In this document: in pieces, positions 44,526 through 54,151 of the stretch
Layout of the letters: the number at the start of each line of letters is the position of its first letter
How positions within the stretch are numbered: position 1 is the stretch's first letter
Origin: Nitrospira sp.
Lineage (GTDB): Bacteria > Nitrospirota > Nitrospiria > Nitrospirales > Nitrospiraceae
DNA: 64,000 bases
NCBI GenBank assembly: GCA_024998625.1
Contig: JACOEL010000004.1
Coordinates: forward strand, 124,001 to 188,000
Direction: 5' to 3'
Notes under the pieces: generated by a model
Seen by the model: the letters and a program-made list of their open reading frames with translations, nothing else
Database searches by the model: none
Told to the model about the DNA's origin: nothing
Position numbers and translations under genes: made by a program

Positions 44526-45752
44526 ATGCCTAAGCCGATCACCCCAGGCATTCGCTCCGTCCTGATGGACGGGGTTGTCATGGCACATTCATGCGTGTTG
44601 TGCGGGGCCGAGGAATGGGTCGAGCTGGTCGAGCCGCATCCCCGTCAGTCCGTTCGGGTCGACGGAGTGATTTCGCCGTCGCCGCTTGGGAGGCGCCAGT
44701 GCAAAGGCTGCGGGGTCGGCTTTCGAATATCCAAAGAAGACCTGGAGGTGATGTACCGACAGGACTACGCCTTATACAGCAACCGCCCAGGCGCCGACGC
44801 GTTCAATCGTCAGCGGTATCCCGCGGTGGTCGATCTCATCGCCAGCTCGATACGGCCTCTCCGGCCCCGTCGAATTCTTGAAGTCGGATGTGGAGACGGG
44901 AACACGTTGAGCGCCATACGGGAACTGTGGCCCGACGCCGAAACGGTGGGTTTGGAACCATCCCGCGATGCCGCAGAAGCGGCACGAGCAAGAGGCCACC
45001 GAGTAATCGAGGGGATGGCGGAGTCGTCGTTGGATGACGCGGCGGAGCAAGCTTTCGATCTCGTGTTCAGCGTTCAGGTTATCGAGCACACAGCTGATCC
45101 GGTCGCGTTTTTAGCGTCGCAAAGATCCTGTCTGGCACCCGGAGGAGTCGTAGTGACGATTTGCCCCAATGGGGTGGTGCCTCATGCAGAACTTATCCAT
45201 TCGGATCATCTGTTCTCGTTCGCTCCGTCTCATCTCGCGGCCGTGACGGCCCAGGCTGGGCTGATCCGTCGTGGTGGGTGCGAATTCTTTCTTGATGAAG
45301 CCTGCGAATTCAATCAACTCGTGGTGGCAAGCAAGGCCGCGGATTCCGAATCACCCGAAGTCGGCAGGATGCCGGTAATCAGCCAGGATGAGGTGGCCCG
45401 GCTGGAACGGGCACGGAATGCGTATCTGCGTCGCTGGTCCTGCCTTGAAGGCGAACTCAGCAAACGAGTCGGACAGTGCGGCACCCTCATCTGTTTTGGC
45501 ACCGGTGGTTGGTCTGCCAATTTAGCCGGGTACGCGCCGGCCATATGGGAGCGCATACAAGCCTGTACGGTTGACCATCCCCCGACAACCACCTACATGA
45601 ATAAACCCGTAATCGAATACTCGAGCCTGCATAAGCAGGAGGCGGACATAGTCATTGTGGCGGTCAATCCTTGTCGACAGGATCTGGTCTCCCAACGACT
45701 GCGCCGAGACGGGTATCGCACCGTTCAGTGGAACGATCTGATCGAGAGATAG
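44526..45752 (+). CDS. Zinc-ribbon class I SAM methyltransferase (sugar C-methyltransferase-like)
   Basis: Up to 408 residues. The start may instead be ATG 44580 (MAHSCVLCG). Two CxxC pairs (CVLCG and CKGCG) form the N-terminal zinc-binding domain. The methyltransferase core has ILEVGCGDGNTLSAIRELWPDAETVGLEPS, SVQVIEHTADPVAFL and LAPGGVVVTICPNGV. The C-terminal domain has ICFGTGGWSANLAGY and VIVAVNP, like the Methyltransf_14 domain of TDP-sugar C-methyltransferases. It begins 6 bases after the formyltransferase gene. Confidence 0.86.
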   Translation: MPKPITPGIRSVLMDGVVMAHSCVLCGAEEWVELVEPHPRQSVRVDGVISPSPLGRRQCKGCGVGFRISKEDLEVMYRQDYALYSNRPGADAFNRQRYPAVVDLIASSIRPLRPRRILEVGCGDGNTLSAIRELWPDAETVGLEPSRDAAEAARARGHRVIEGMAESSLDDAAEQAFDLVFSVQVIEHTADPVAFLASQRSCLAPGGVVVTICPNGVVPHAELIHSDHLFSFAPSHLAAVTAQAGLIRRGGCEFFLDEACEFNQLVVASKAADSESPEVGRMPVISQDEVARLERARNAYLRRWSCLEGELSKRVGQCGTLICFGTGGWSANLAGYAPAIWERIQACTVDHPPTTTYMNKPVIEYSSLHKQEADIVIVAVNPCRQDLVSQRLRRDGYRTVQWNDLIER

Positions 45753-45797
45753 GACTCGCGCTCACGGGTGCGGTGTCGTGACGAAAGGGGAGAATTC

Positions 45798-46649
45798 ATG
45801 CAGGCTATAGCGTCCGCTGCTACTGCTCTTCGAACTACCTTCAATGATCAAGGTTATGTTCTCGTAAGGAATCTCATTCCCGAAGTCATCGGGAACCGAG
45901 TTTTGGAGGATCTTAGGCTCGCGACCACCCAGCTCTTGCAGTGCCGTGATCTCCTCACTCCGGAACTCCATCGTGGAGAACTCTTGGAATTGCTCAAGGC
46001 GGTGTTCAGTCTGGATCTGAACCTGTATCTGAGCATTCTGCGCTTGGGCAGCAAGTTGCAGTCGGTCTATGCGTTGGCCCTGCATGAGCGAATCATTCAC
46101 CTGCTCAATGAATTAGGCTGCAAGGCGAGTGTCTTGCCCTGTGGAGTTGCTATCCATCTTGTGGCCGACGAGTTGAAGATTCCAGGCGGGTACTTCGGGT
46201 GGGGCGCGCACCAAGACTGGTCGTCGGCTCAAGGCAGTTTGGACCAGCTGGTCTTATGGACGCCGCTCATGGATGTGGACAAAGACTTCTATCCCGTCGA
46301 AATCGTACCCGGGAGCCACAAATTGGGTGTGTTACCTGGAGATCGGCAGAATGCCAATAACAGGGGCGCATTGATTACCATTCAACCCGGCTTTGTGGAC
46401 GAGAAGGAGTTTGTGTCCGTCGAAATGAATCGTGGTGATGTCTTGATGTTCTCGGGACTCCTCGTGCATCGGACCGGCACCGGGACTCGCAAAGGACTCC
46501 GTATCGCCTGCGGGGCGCGTTTCGACAATCTTGAAGAGCACACGTTTGTCAATCGAGGCTATCCCTGTGCCTTTCGCCTCCATGCGGAAACGCAGATACT
46601 GCATCCCGGGTTCCCCACCGCCGATGAGGTGCATCGGCTCTTTCAGTAA
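45798..46649 (+). CDS. PhyH-family 2-oxoglutarate/Fe(II) dioxygenase, copy 2
   Basis: 283 residues from the ATG at 45798, preceded by GGGGAG. The iron ligands are H138 and D140 in WGAHQDWSS and H224 in LVHRTGTGTRKGLR, with R235 as the probable 2-oxoglutarate anchor. PVEIVPGSHKLG is the usual PhyH strand. It differs greatly from copy 1 outside the iron site, so the two likely act on different positions or substrates. An aminotransferase gene follows 50 bases downstream. Confidence 0.88.
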   Translation: MQAIASAATALRTTFNDQGYVLVRNLIPEVIGNRVLEDLRLATTQLLQCRDLLTPELHRGELLELLKAVFSLDLNLYLSILRLGSKLQSVYALALHERIIHLLNELGCKASVLPCGVAIHLVADELKIPGGYFGWGAHQDWSSAQGSLDQLVLWTPLMDVDKDFYPVEIVPGSHKLGVLPGDRQNANNRGALITIQPGFVDEKEFVSVEMNRGDVLMFSGLLVHRTGTGTRKGLRIACGARFDNLEEHTFVNRGYPCAFRLHAETQILHPGFPTADEVHRLFQ

Positions 46650-46699
46650 CCGGGTTTACACGAAAGTCCATACACGCGGCTGAGTTGAAGGAGGTGGGC

Positions 46700-47971
46700 A
46701 TGAAGGCATGGGAAAACCTGGCAATTTTCGGAGGGAAACCGACGTTCGAGAAACCGCTCCATGTGGGGTACCCCAACATCGGAAATCGCGCGGCCTTGTT
46801 CGAACGCATCAACGACATCTTGGATCGACGATGGCTGACCAACATGGGGCCCTACAGCCAGGAATTCGAGCAACGCATTTCGGATATGCTCGGCGTCAAA
46901 CATTGTATCGCTATGTGCAACGGCACGGTCGCGCTGGAAATTGCCATTCGCGCGCTCGGCCTTACCGGGGAAGTCATCGTTCCTTCCATGACCTTCATTG
47001 CAACGGTGCACGCGCTCCAATGGCAGGAGGTTACGCCGATTTTTTGCGATATCGCGCCGGGTGAGTTCCACCTGGATCCGGAGAAGGTCGAGGCCATGAT
47101 CACGCCGCGTACCACGGGAATTATTGGCGTGCATCTCTGGGGGCGCCCGTGCCACGTCGAGGCGCTCACCCGAATTGCCCAGAATCGCGGATTGAAACTC
47201 TTGTTCGACGCAGCCCACGCGTTCGGCTGTTCACATAACGGACACATGATCGGCAACTTTGGCAATGCGGAGGTGTTCAGTTTCCACGCTACGAAATGCA
47301 TCAACACCTTCGAAGGGGGGGCGATCGTCACCAACGACGATGAGCTGGCGGAGAAAATTCGTCTGATGACGAATTTCGGTTTCGGGGGCACCGACAAGGT
47401 TATCTATATTGGCACGAACGGGAAGATGAATGAAGTGTCCGCCGCGATGGGAATTACCTCTCTGGAGGATTTTGAGACGTTCATTGAGTTGAACCGATCG
47501 AACTATCAAACCTATGTCAGGGAGCTGACGGGGATTCGCGGGCTCAGGCCGGTCATGTACGATGAGCAGGAACGCAACAATTATCATTACGTTGTCTTGG
47601 AGCTCGACGAGGCTGTAACCGGTGTGAGCCGTGATCAGTTGGTGGACATTCTCCGTACAGAGAATGTGCTCGCCCGACGATATTTCTATCCGGGCTGTCA
47701 CAATATGGAGCCCTACCGGTCTTATTTTCCATTGAGTCAACTGTGGTTGCCGGAGACGGAGCGTATGGCCAAACGGGTGCTGGTGCTGCCCACCGGCGCA
47801 GCCGTGACTACCGAGAGCATCAAGCTCATCGGGCAGATTATCCGAATGGTTGTTTCCAGCGGCCGGGAGATTCGCGATCGGCTGAAGCAACCGGTTCCTG
47901 CGCTGCAGCCTCGGGTTGTCCAGGACCAGAACCACGAATTGTCTGCAGAATTGGAAATCGTACCACGGTGA
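46700..47971 (+). CDS. DegT/DnrJ/EryC1/StrS-family sugar aminotransferase
   Basis: 423 residues from the ATG at 46700, which has AAGGAGG just ahead. The fold signature is CNGTVALEIAIRALGLTGEVIVPSMTF over residues 73-99 and the PLP lysine is K199 in FSFHATKCINTFEGGAIVTND. It transfers amino groups to keto-sugars bound to a nucleotide. With the formyltransferase upstream it could provide the amine that is N-formylated. The C terminus carries a roughly 25-residue tail beyond the normal end. Confidence 0.9.
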   Translation: MKAWENLAIFGGKPTFEKPLHVGYPNIGNRAALFERINDILDRRWLTNMGPYSQEFEQRISDMLGVKHCIAMCNGTVALEIAIRALGLTGEVIVPSMTFIATVHALQWQEVTPIFCDIAPGEFHLDPEKVEAMITPRTTGIIGVHLWGRPCHVEALTRIAQNRGLKLLFDAAHAFGCSHNGHMIGNFGNAEVFSFHATKCINTFEGGAIVTNDDELAEKIRLMTNFGFGGTDKVIYIGTNGKMNEVSAAMGITSLEDFETFIELNRSNYQTYVRELTGIRGLRPVMYDEQERNNYHYVVLELDEAVTGVSRDQLVDILRTENVLARRYFYPGCHNMEPYRSYFPLSQLWLPETERMAKRVLVLPTGAAVTTESIKLIGQIIRMVVSSGREIRDRLKQPVPALQPRVVQDQNHELSAELEIVPR

Positions 47972-48216
47972 AAGGACAGCCGGAAGCAATGCGCCGAGCG
48001 TGCTACGGAATGTGCGGTGGTGCCACATCGCGGAGCGGATATTTACGAGTGATAGTTTCCGGATAGCCGCTTTTTTGCTCAAGAAGGCCCATCAGCTGCT
48101 CACACAAGTCCAAGCGGGGATATGTGGTCCCATCGTTAGTCGGAGGCCGTTCCTGCGAGTTGCTCTGTCAGTCGGGCTCAGATTGCAACATGCACTCAGG
48201 ATAGAGCGACCGCGCC

Positions 48217-49680
48217 ATGCTGTTTAATTCACATGAGTTTCTATTCCTGTTCTTGCCGGCGACGGCGGCGATGTTCTTTCTGCTGGGCGGATTTGGTCGC
48301 CGTCAATTTTCAATAGTTTGGCTCGTCGCCGCGTCGGTGTTTTTTTATGGATACTGGAATGTTTCCTACGTTCCGTTACTGCTTTTCTCCGTGGTGTTCA
48401 ATTACTTCCTGGGGGAAGCGTTAGACGCTGACAAAAAAAAATGGATGTTGGTAGGCGGCATACTGGTCAATCTTGGGTTGCTGGCATACTTTAAATATGC
48501 AACGTTCATTGTTGAGAATCTGCGGTTTCTGCCGATAAGCGATCTACACGTTGTCCTGCCCATAGGGATTTCATTTCTCACGTTTGAACAGATCGCCTAC
48601 CTCATAGACACCTATCGAGGCCAAACACCCCCAAGGGATTTTGTTCGGTACTGTTGGTTCATTACGTTGTTCCCGCGGCTTATTGCGGGCCCTATCGTCC
48701 GAGCTCGAGAAATATTGCCGCAGTATGGAAAACGGTCATTTGGCTCTTTCAACACGACGTGGTTTGCTACTGGGGTGACGGTATTTGTTATCGGGTTATT
48801 CAAGAAAGTTATCTGCGCCGATCACGTCGGTTCGTATGCGACACACGTATTTCAGACTGCCGAAGGAGGAACGGCGATAACGTTTTTTGAAGCCTGGGGG
48901 GGAGCACTGGCGTTTACATGTCAGATCTATTTTGATTTTTCTGGTTATTCCGATATGGCGATCGGCATTGCGCGCATGTTCGGCATTGTGTTGCCGCTCA
49001 ATTTCGATTCCCCATACAAAGCCTGCAACATCATTGAGTTTTGGCGGCGTTGGCACATGACATTGTCGCGCTTTCTTCGCGACTATCTCTATATATCCCT
49101 CGGGGGTGACCGCAAAGGAAAAGTTCGACGATACCTGAATTTAATGATCACGATGCTTGTGGCCGGTTTGTGGCACGGCGCAGGGTGGACGTTTGTTGCA
49201 TGGGGGGCGTTACACGGGCTCTATTTGTGTATCAATCATGCCTGGCGGTCAGCGCGAGCGAGGTTCGGACATGATCTGACCCGGACCACCTGGTGGGGAC
49301 GTGGAAGCGGGAGATTTGCGACCCTTGGCGCTGTTGTCGTGGCCTGGATTTTTTTTAGAGCCTCAAGTTTTTCCGGTGCACTAAATATGCTGACTGGTAT
49401 GGCGGGCATGAATGGGTTAGGCGGTACCTCCACGAGTCTCATGGGGTATTTCATTGCGCCGATTCTGTTACTGGTATGTCTGGTTGCGCCTAATACCCAA
49501 GAATTAGTGGGCCAAGTTGAAGATGAATCACTCGATCAGCCGAACCATGTGAAGTCAGAAGATAAACCCTGGCTCTTGTGGCAGCCCAATCTGAGCTGGT
49601 CGATAGTGATCGGGCTGATGTTTTACCTGGCGGTTGTGTCGCTGACGGAAGAGACCGAGTTTATCTATTTTAGATTTTAA
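48217..49680 (+). CDS. MBOAT-family membrane O-acyltransferase (AlgI-like)
   Basis: 487 residues with about ten hydrophobic segments, start MLFNSHEFLFLFLPATAAMF as in AlgI and related proteins. The MBOAT hallmark FWRRWHMTLSRFLRDYLYI and the conserved histidine in LVAGLWHGAGWTFVAWGALHG are present. It acylates extracellular polysaccharides (for example alginate O-acetylation) with a periplasmic partner, here probably the SGNH-like protein encoded next. Base composition looks lower in GC than the neighbouring genes, with runs such as TTTTTTTATGG, which hints at separate acquisition. Confidence 0.92.
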   Translation: MLFNSHEFLFLFLPATAAMFFLLGGFGRRQFSIVWLVAASVFFYGYWNVSYVPLLLFSVVFNYFLGEALDADKKKWMLVGGILVNLGLLAYFKYATFIVENLRFLPISDLHVVLPIGISFLTFEQIAYLIDTYRGQTPPRDFVRYCWFITLFPRLIAGPIVRAREILPQYGKRSFGSFNTTWFATGVTVFVIGLFKKVICADHVGSYATHVFQTAEGGTAITFFEAWGGALAFTCQIYFDFSGYSDMAIGIARMFGIVLPLNFDSPYKACNIIEFWRRWHMTLSRFLRDYLYISLGGDRKGKVRRYLNLMITMLVAGLWHGAGWTFVAWGALHGLYLCINHAWRSARARFGHDLTRTTWWGRGSGRFATLGAVVVAWIFFRASSFSGALNMLTGMAGMNGLGGTSTSLMGYFIAPILLLVCLVAPNTQELVGQVEDESLDQPNHVKSEDKPWLLWQPNLSWSIVIGLMFYLAVVSLTEETEFIYFRF

Positions 49681-49689
49681 AGCGCCGTG

Positions 49690-50700
49690 ATGGAAGTGAG
49701 TCAGTTGAGTAATACGAGCGAGAGCCAAGATCACGGTTTGTATCTGGTTGGTCTGTTGCAGTGCGTGGTCTTTGTCTATTTGATCACGATGCTTTTTGTC
49801 CATACTCAGAAGATGGTGATTTTAGAACGTGATTATCCAATGTGGCTCAACGCAAAACGGGTTGCAAGTTCTGCTTCACCAAGTCGGCAGGATCTTGTCG
49901 TCATCGGAGACTCGAGAGCCAAGGCTGGGTACATTCCTAATCTGGCAGACAAAAAAACGCTGAATCTGGCACTGACCGGCCAATCACCTATCGAGGGGTA
50001 TTACCTTCTCGTGAATTATCTCAAGGGGCACCCGGCGCCGAAGAACCTACTGTTGAGCTATGCGCCCTATCATCTCACCATGGTCGATGTCTTTTGGGAA
50101 ATGTCGGTCAAGTATGACTTTCTTGATTACAATGATTATCGAGAGGTTTGGGAGACTTCCCGTCGCCTGGAAGATAAGACTCTCGGCGAGAAAAGTTTGA
50201 GATGGCAATACTTCTTCCTGCCCAGCAAATACTGGGGAAGCGTGAGACATGCGGTGAAGGAGCGAAGGTGGAAAACCAACGATGAGACGTATCAGACTGT
50301 GGTCAGTAGTAATGGGCATTTTTACTATGGGAAAAAGTCTGGCTCAATCGACCTGAATGAAGAGGCAGAGCTGAAAAAATTTGCGACATCTCGCTTGTTG
50401 GACGCTTATCTCAATATGTTGATCGATCTTGCGCAATCAAGAGATATCCAGGTGTTTTGGTATACGATGCCGTTTAATCATGAATCATGTAAGAACTTGC
50501 CGGAATCCTTCAACCGGGACTACGAAGCATACCTCTCCGCTCTGGAGTCAAGAAAGGGCATAAAGGTTATTCAGAAGATCTCATGCCTGCCCAACACGCT
50601 GTTTGGTGATAAGAGTCACCTATATTTGGGCGCAGGTGCTAATACATTGGCAATTCTGAAAGCCGTGTTCGACGTTTCTGCCACAAGCCCCCTGTCGTAA
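49690..50700 (+). CDS. Membrane-anchored SGNH-like protein, partner of MBOAT acyltransferase
   Basis: About 336 residues from the ATG at 49690, with a GTG 3 bases earlier, 9 bases after the MBOAT stop. One N-terminal membrane helix (about 18-37, YLVGLLQCVVFVYLITMLFV) anchors the rest outside the cytoplasm. The GDS-type start of an SGNH/GDSL hydrolase fold is VVIGDSRAKAGY (about 70-81), and GDKSHLYLGAGA near the C terminus gives the Asp-x-x-His pair. Such proteins (AlgJ/AlgX, DltD-like) complete acyl transfer. The sequence is AT-richer than the island average, as is the MBOAT gene. Confidence 0.75.
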   Translation: MEVSQLSNTSESQDHGLYLVGLLQCVVFVYLITMLFVHTQKMVILERDYPMWLNAKRVASSASPSRQDLVVIGDSRAKAGYIPNLADKKTLNLALTGQSPIEGYYLLVNYLKGHPAPKNLLLSYAPYHLTMVDVFWEMSVKYDFLDYNDYREVWETSRRLEDKTLGEKSLRWQYFFLPSKYWGSVRHAVKERRWKTNDETYQTVVSSNGHFYYGKKSGSIDLNEEAELKKFATSRLLDAYLNMLIDLAQSRDIQVFWYTMPFNHESCKNLPESFNRDYEAYLSALESRKGIKVIQKISCLPNTLFGDKSHLYLGAGANTLAILKAVFDVSATSPLS

Positions 50701-50813
50701 GCCCATCTGAAGCAGAGACGGTACCAAGGATGACCCGGGTGCAAGAGCCACGAAAGTCAGGATGTTCCCAGGTGTCAGCCCGAGTTCATTGAAGCACCCG
50801 GTGATGTGAGGCT

Positions 50814-52247
50814 ATGAGAGCTGGATTTTCCGAGCGGGATATCACCCCTCCACGCGGTTTGGAAATGCCGGGGGGATCGCGGAGGGCATTTCACGAGGGC
50901 GCGGTTCATGATCCGTGCAAGGTGCGTGCGATGGTATTCGATGATGGCACCGAGCAGGTTGCCCTGGTCAGCGTCGATGCGGTCATCGTGCCTCAGACGC
51001 TAGTGCAATCGGTCCGGGAGCAAATAAAGACTCGTTGCGGTATTCGCCCCTCCTCGGTGATGATCGCTGCCACCCATTCCCATAGCGCGGGTCCGCTGGG
51101 ATTCTATGAACGTGGCCGATTCGATCATGCACCAGAATGGATTCAGCGGCTAGCCTATGAGCAATCGTCCTGCGCCGACACCGGCTACATCAGGCATGTG
51201 AGAGAGCAAATCGTATCGGCAGTGTCCGAGGCATGGGCCAGTCGCATGGAAGTCGAGTGTGGGGTGGCGAAGGGGTGCGAAACCAAGGCGGCCTTCAATC
51301 GCAGATTCCGTATGCGAAACGGACTCACCTACACGTTCCCAGGGCAGGGAAACCCCGATATCATTTCGCAAGCGGGTCCGATCGACCCGGATGTGGGCGT
51401 TTTAGGAGCATGGGACCAGGAGGGGCGTCTCCGGGGCTGTATCGTCAATTATGCCTGCCATCTGACGAGCAAACCCGGCGGTACTTCTGCGGATTGGGTT
51501 TATTATCTTGAACAGGTCATCCGTGCGGGCCTTGGCTCCGATGTCGTGGTTCTGTTCCTCAACGGCGCCTGTGGCGACATTACTCCTGTTGATACGTTGG
51601 GGCGATACGAGAACCAGATCGGCGAGAAGTGGGCTCGGCGTATCGGCGCGCGCGTAGGAGCTGAAGCGATCAAAGCTCTCCTGGATGCCGTCCCGGGCGC
51701 AATGGCGCCGGTGTGCGCTCGGGTGAGGCAGCTGAACATTCCTCGGCGGCGACCGAGTTCGGAAAGAGTTGAACAGGCCAGCCTGCTGCTGATGGACGAC
51801 AGTTCCCGGGAGGAGACGTCTGAAAGGTTCTTTGCGAGAGAAATAGTGTTGCTAGATGCGCTCTTACAGCGCGAATCTGAAGCCGACGTGGAAGTTCAAG
51901 TCATGCAGATCGGTCCGGCTGTGCTGCTTGCCTGTCCAGGAGAGCTCTTCTGTGAATTGGGGCTGAAGCTGAAAACTTCCAATCAGTTTGCATTTGTGTT
52001 TCCCGTCTCACTCGCCAACGGCTTTTGCGGGTATCTGCCCACAATTGAGGCGATGAGCGCCACCGGCGGTGGTTATGAAACACGATTGACGAGTCATTCC
52101 AACCTTGAAATTGGGGCGGGTGACATCATCGTCGAGGCCCTCGCGGAACTGGCTGCTGATTTGACTCCGGGTTCTATGCCGGAGCCTCCCTGTCCGCCTG
52201 GTTTCACAAGAGCTTGGAGCTTCGGCAACGTGCCGGCCGAATGCTGA
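50814..52247 (+). CDS. Neutral/alkaline ceramidase-like protein
   Basis: 477 residues. The neutral/alkaline non-lysosomal ceramidase N-terminal family is shown by AGFSERDITPPRGLEMPGG at the start, the zinc-ligand block MIAATHSHSAGPLGFYE (about 84-100), LNGACGDITPVDT (about 246-258) and NGFCGYLPT. Most bacterial members with this domain hydrolyse amides and are annotated from the fold only. There is no strong secretion signal, so it may act in the cytoplasm. In this cluster it could remove N-acyl groups from sugars or lipids; that is inference. Confidence 0.82.
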   Translation: MRAGFSERDITPPRGLEMPGGSRRAFHEGAVHDPCKVRAMVFDDGTEQVALVSVDAVIVPQTLVQSVREQIKTRCGIRPSSVMIAATHSHSAGPLGFYERGRFDHAPEWIQRLAYEQSSCADTGYIRHVREQIVSAVSEAWASRMEVECGVAKGCETKAAFNRRFRMRNGLTYTFPGQGNPDIISQAGPIDPDVGVLGAWDQEGRLRGCIVNYACHLTSKPGGTSADWVYYLEQVIRAGLGSDVVVLFLNGACGDITPVDTLGRYENQIGEKWARRIGARVGAEAIKALLDAVPGAMAPVCARVRQLNIPRRRPSSERVEQASLLLMDDSSREETSERFFAREIVLLDALLQRESEADVEVQVMQIGPAVLLACPGELFCELGLKLKTSNQFAFVFPVSLANGFCGYLPTIEAMSATGGGYETRLTSHSNLEIGAGDIIVEALAELAADLTPGSMPEPPCPPGFTRAWSFGNVPAEC

Positions 52248-52337
52248 CACCTTTCTACCAGGCTGGTTCAAGTCGTGAGATCCATCGCGCGCGCCAATGA
52301 CCAAGGATAGGCTTCCGGCGATCCATTGAGGTGTGAG

Positions 52338-54146
52338 GTGCGAATCAGTGTGGTGAGCGGCATCGTACTGGGTCTGGTGCTCGGAGCGGCCTGCATCGGC
52401 TTGTATGTGTGGCGGCACCAAGGCACGTCGGATTTTGTGACCGACCTCGTCATGGTGCCGATGCGCGACGGAGTGAAATTGCAAACGGTTGTCTGGCGGC
52501 CGATCGGGGCGGGGCGTTATCCGGTGGTCTTGAGCCGCGGATACAATACGACGGGCCCAGCCCTCGCTAAACCGTTTGTCGATGCAGGTTATGCCTATGT
52601 CGGGCAAGCAACCCGTGGGCATGCAGGCTCGGAAGGGGAACATGGTGTCGCCGATCGCTTCTTTGCCGACGCACGCGATGGATACGATACGCTGACTTGG
52701 ATCAGCGAGCAACCATGGTCCGATGGACAGATTGCCATGTACGGCAAGTCCTACTGGGCTGGGACGCAGTGGCTGGTCGCGGTCGAACAGCATCCGAATC
52801 TGAAGGCCATTATCCCGCAAGTGATGAATGCCGACGTCTGGCAATGCGGTTACCGGTGTAATGGGGCGTTATCCTTGGCGCTAGCGGCCGGAGGGAGAGC
52901 CTATAGCCAAGACAGCATGGCTGAGATCACCGCCCTCGGCTTGCAGAATTTCTTTCGCCATCTCCCGCTCATCACGCTGGACAAACGAGTCGGTGGTACA
53001 CGCCTGCGTGGCGCCCATGAACTGTGGGAACAGTATGTGAGCCATTCCACGTTCGATGAGTATTGGCAAGCAATCACCATTCGCGGAGATGGTCAGGACG
53101 GCAAATATCGAAAGATCAACATTCCCGTCTACCTTATGGGCGGATGGTATGACTACTACGCGGGGGCCGCTTTTACCAGCTTTCAGCAGCTGAAGAAGGC
53201 CGATCCCACGAGGGATGTGCGGATCGTCATCAATCCCTCAGATCATTTGAATCGCGTGGTGAGCGGCCGGGAGTTCGGGGGCCATGCCGGAAAGGACGAA
53301 ATCGCTCTTGCCACCAGATGGTTGGATTACGTGGTGCGCGGGGCCAACAACGGAGTGGAAGCTGAACTCCCGATCAAAATATTCGTCATGGGCATCAATG
53401 AATGGCGATATGAACGAGAGTGGCCCCTGGCGCGCACCCAGTATACAAAGTACTACTTTCACGCCCCGGACGGAACACGGCTCGGGACACTCGACACTCA
53501 CCCCCCGGGCAACGAGCGACCGTCCGCCTATGAGTATGATCCCGACAACCCGGTTCCGACATTAGGTGGGAACCACTCCGTCATCGATGGCGAGTTGGCG
53601 TCGATCATCCGAGCCGGTACGGTGGACCAGCGACCCAATGAAGGACGATCCGACGTGTTGGTTTGGTCCAGTGCGCCGCTCGCGCAACCGCTGGAAGTGA
53701 CCGGGCCGATTGTGGTCAAGTTGTTTGCCTCATCCTCGGCACCCGATACCGACTTTGTTGCCAGATTGATCGATGTGTATCCGGATGGGACCGCCTATAA
53801 TCTGACCGAAGGAATTCTTCGCGCGCGTTTTCACCGCTCCATTTATGGGGAGCCGGAGCTCCTGGTGCCGGGGACCATCTACGAATTTACAGTCACACTG
53901 CAACCGACGAGCAATGTCTTCCTGGCCGGACATCAAATCCGGCTCCATGTCACCAGCAGCAATTTTCCGCTCTGGGATCGGAACCCCAATACCGGGCACC
54001 CTCAAGGGATGGACGCCGAGATACAGCCGGCTACGCAACGGATCTATCACGATCGCGCGCATCCTTCGCACCTGGTTCTGCCCGTGATTCCCGCCACCAC
54101 TGATTCGACCGCTGTCCGACTGACTGGTGCAATGGAGGTGGGCTGA
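52338..54146 (+). CDS. CocE/NonD-family serine hydrolase
   Basis: About 602 residues from a GTG at 52338 with AGG-type ribosome bases 6 bases ahead. An N-terminal membrane helix (about 5-23) suggests export or anchoring. The X-Pro dipeptidyl-peptidase (S15)/CocE fold has VPMRDGVKLQTVVWRP, GYAYVGQATRGHAGSEGE and the nucleophile elbow MYGKSYWAGTQ with Ser138. A C-terminal jelly-roll domain (about 385-595) ends in HLVLPV. These enzymes cleave esters or amides; the substrate is unknown. Confidence 0.87.
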   Translation: MRISVVSGIVLGLVLGAACIGLYVWRHQGTSDFVTDLVMVPMRDGVKLQTVVWRPIGAGRYPVVLSRGYNTTGPALAKPFVDAGYAYVGQATRGHAGSEGEHGVADRFFADARDGYDTLTWISEQPWSDGQIAMYGKSYWAGTQWLVAVEQHPNLKAIIPQVMNADVWQCGYRCNGALSLALAAGGRAYSQDSMAEITALGLQNFFRHLPLITLDKRVGGTRLRGAHELWEQYVSHSTFDEYWQAITIRGDGQDGKYRKINIPVYLMGGWYDYYAGAAFTSFQQLKKADPTRDVRIVINPSDHLNRVVSGREFGGHAGKDEIALATRWLDYVVRGANNGVEAELPIKIFVMGINEWRYEREWPLARTQYTKYYFHAPDGTRLGTLDTHPPGNERPSAYEYDPDNPVPTLGGNHSVIDGELASIIRAGTVDQRPNEGRSDVLVWSSAPLAQPLEVTGPIVVKLFASSSAPDTDFVARLIDVYPDGTAYNLTEGILRARFHRSIYGEPELLVPGTIYEFTVTLQPTSNVFLAGHQIRLHVTSSNFPLWDRNPNTGHPQGMDAEIQPATQRIYHDRAHPSHLVLPVIPATTDSTAVRLTGAMEVG

Positions 54147-54151
54147 CCATC

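Noticed and set aside
47972-48216. A small gene between the aminotransferase and the MBOAT gene.
   Set aside because: The open frame there starts inside the aminotransferase and its sequence has no ribosome site or family features. I see nothing else in the 245-base gap.
50733-50806. Inverted copies of CCGGGTGC and GCACCCGG as a regulatory hairpin.
   Set aside because: The arms are only 8 bases and the loop is about 57 bases, so chance is likely.
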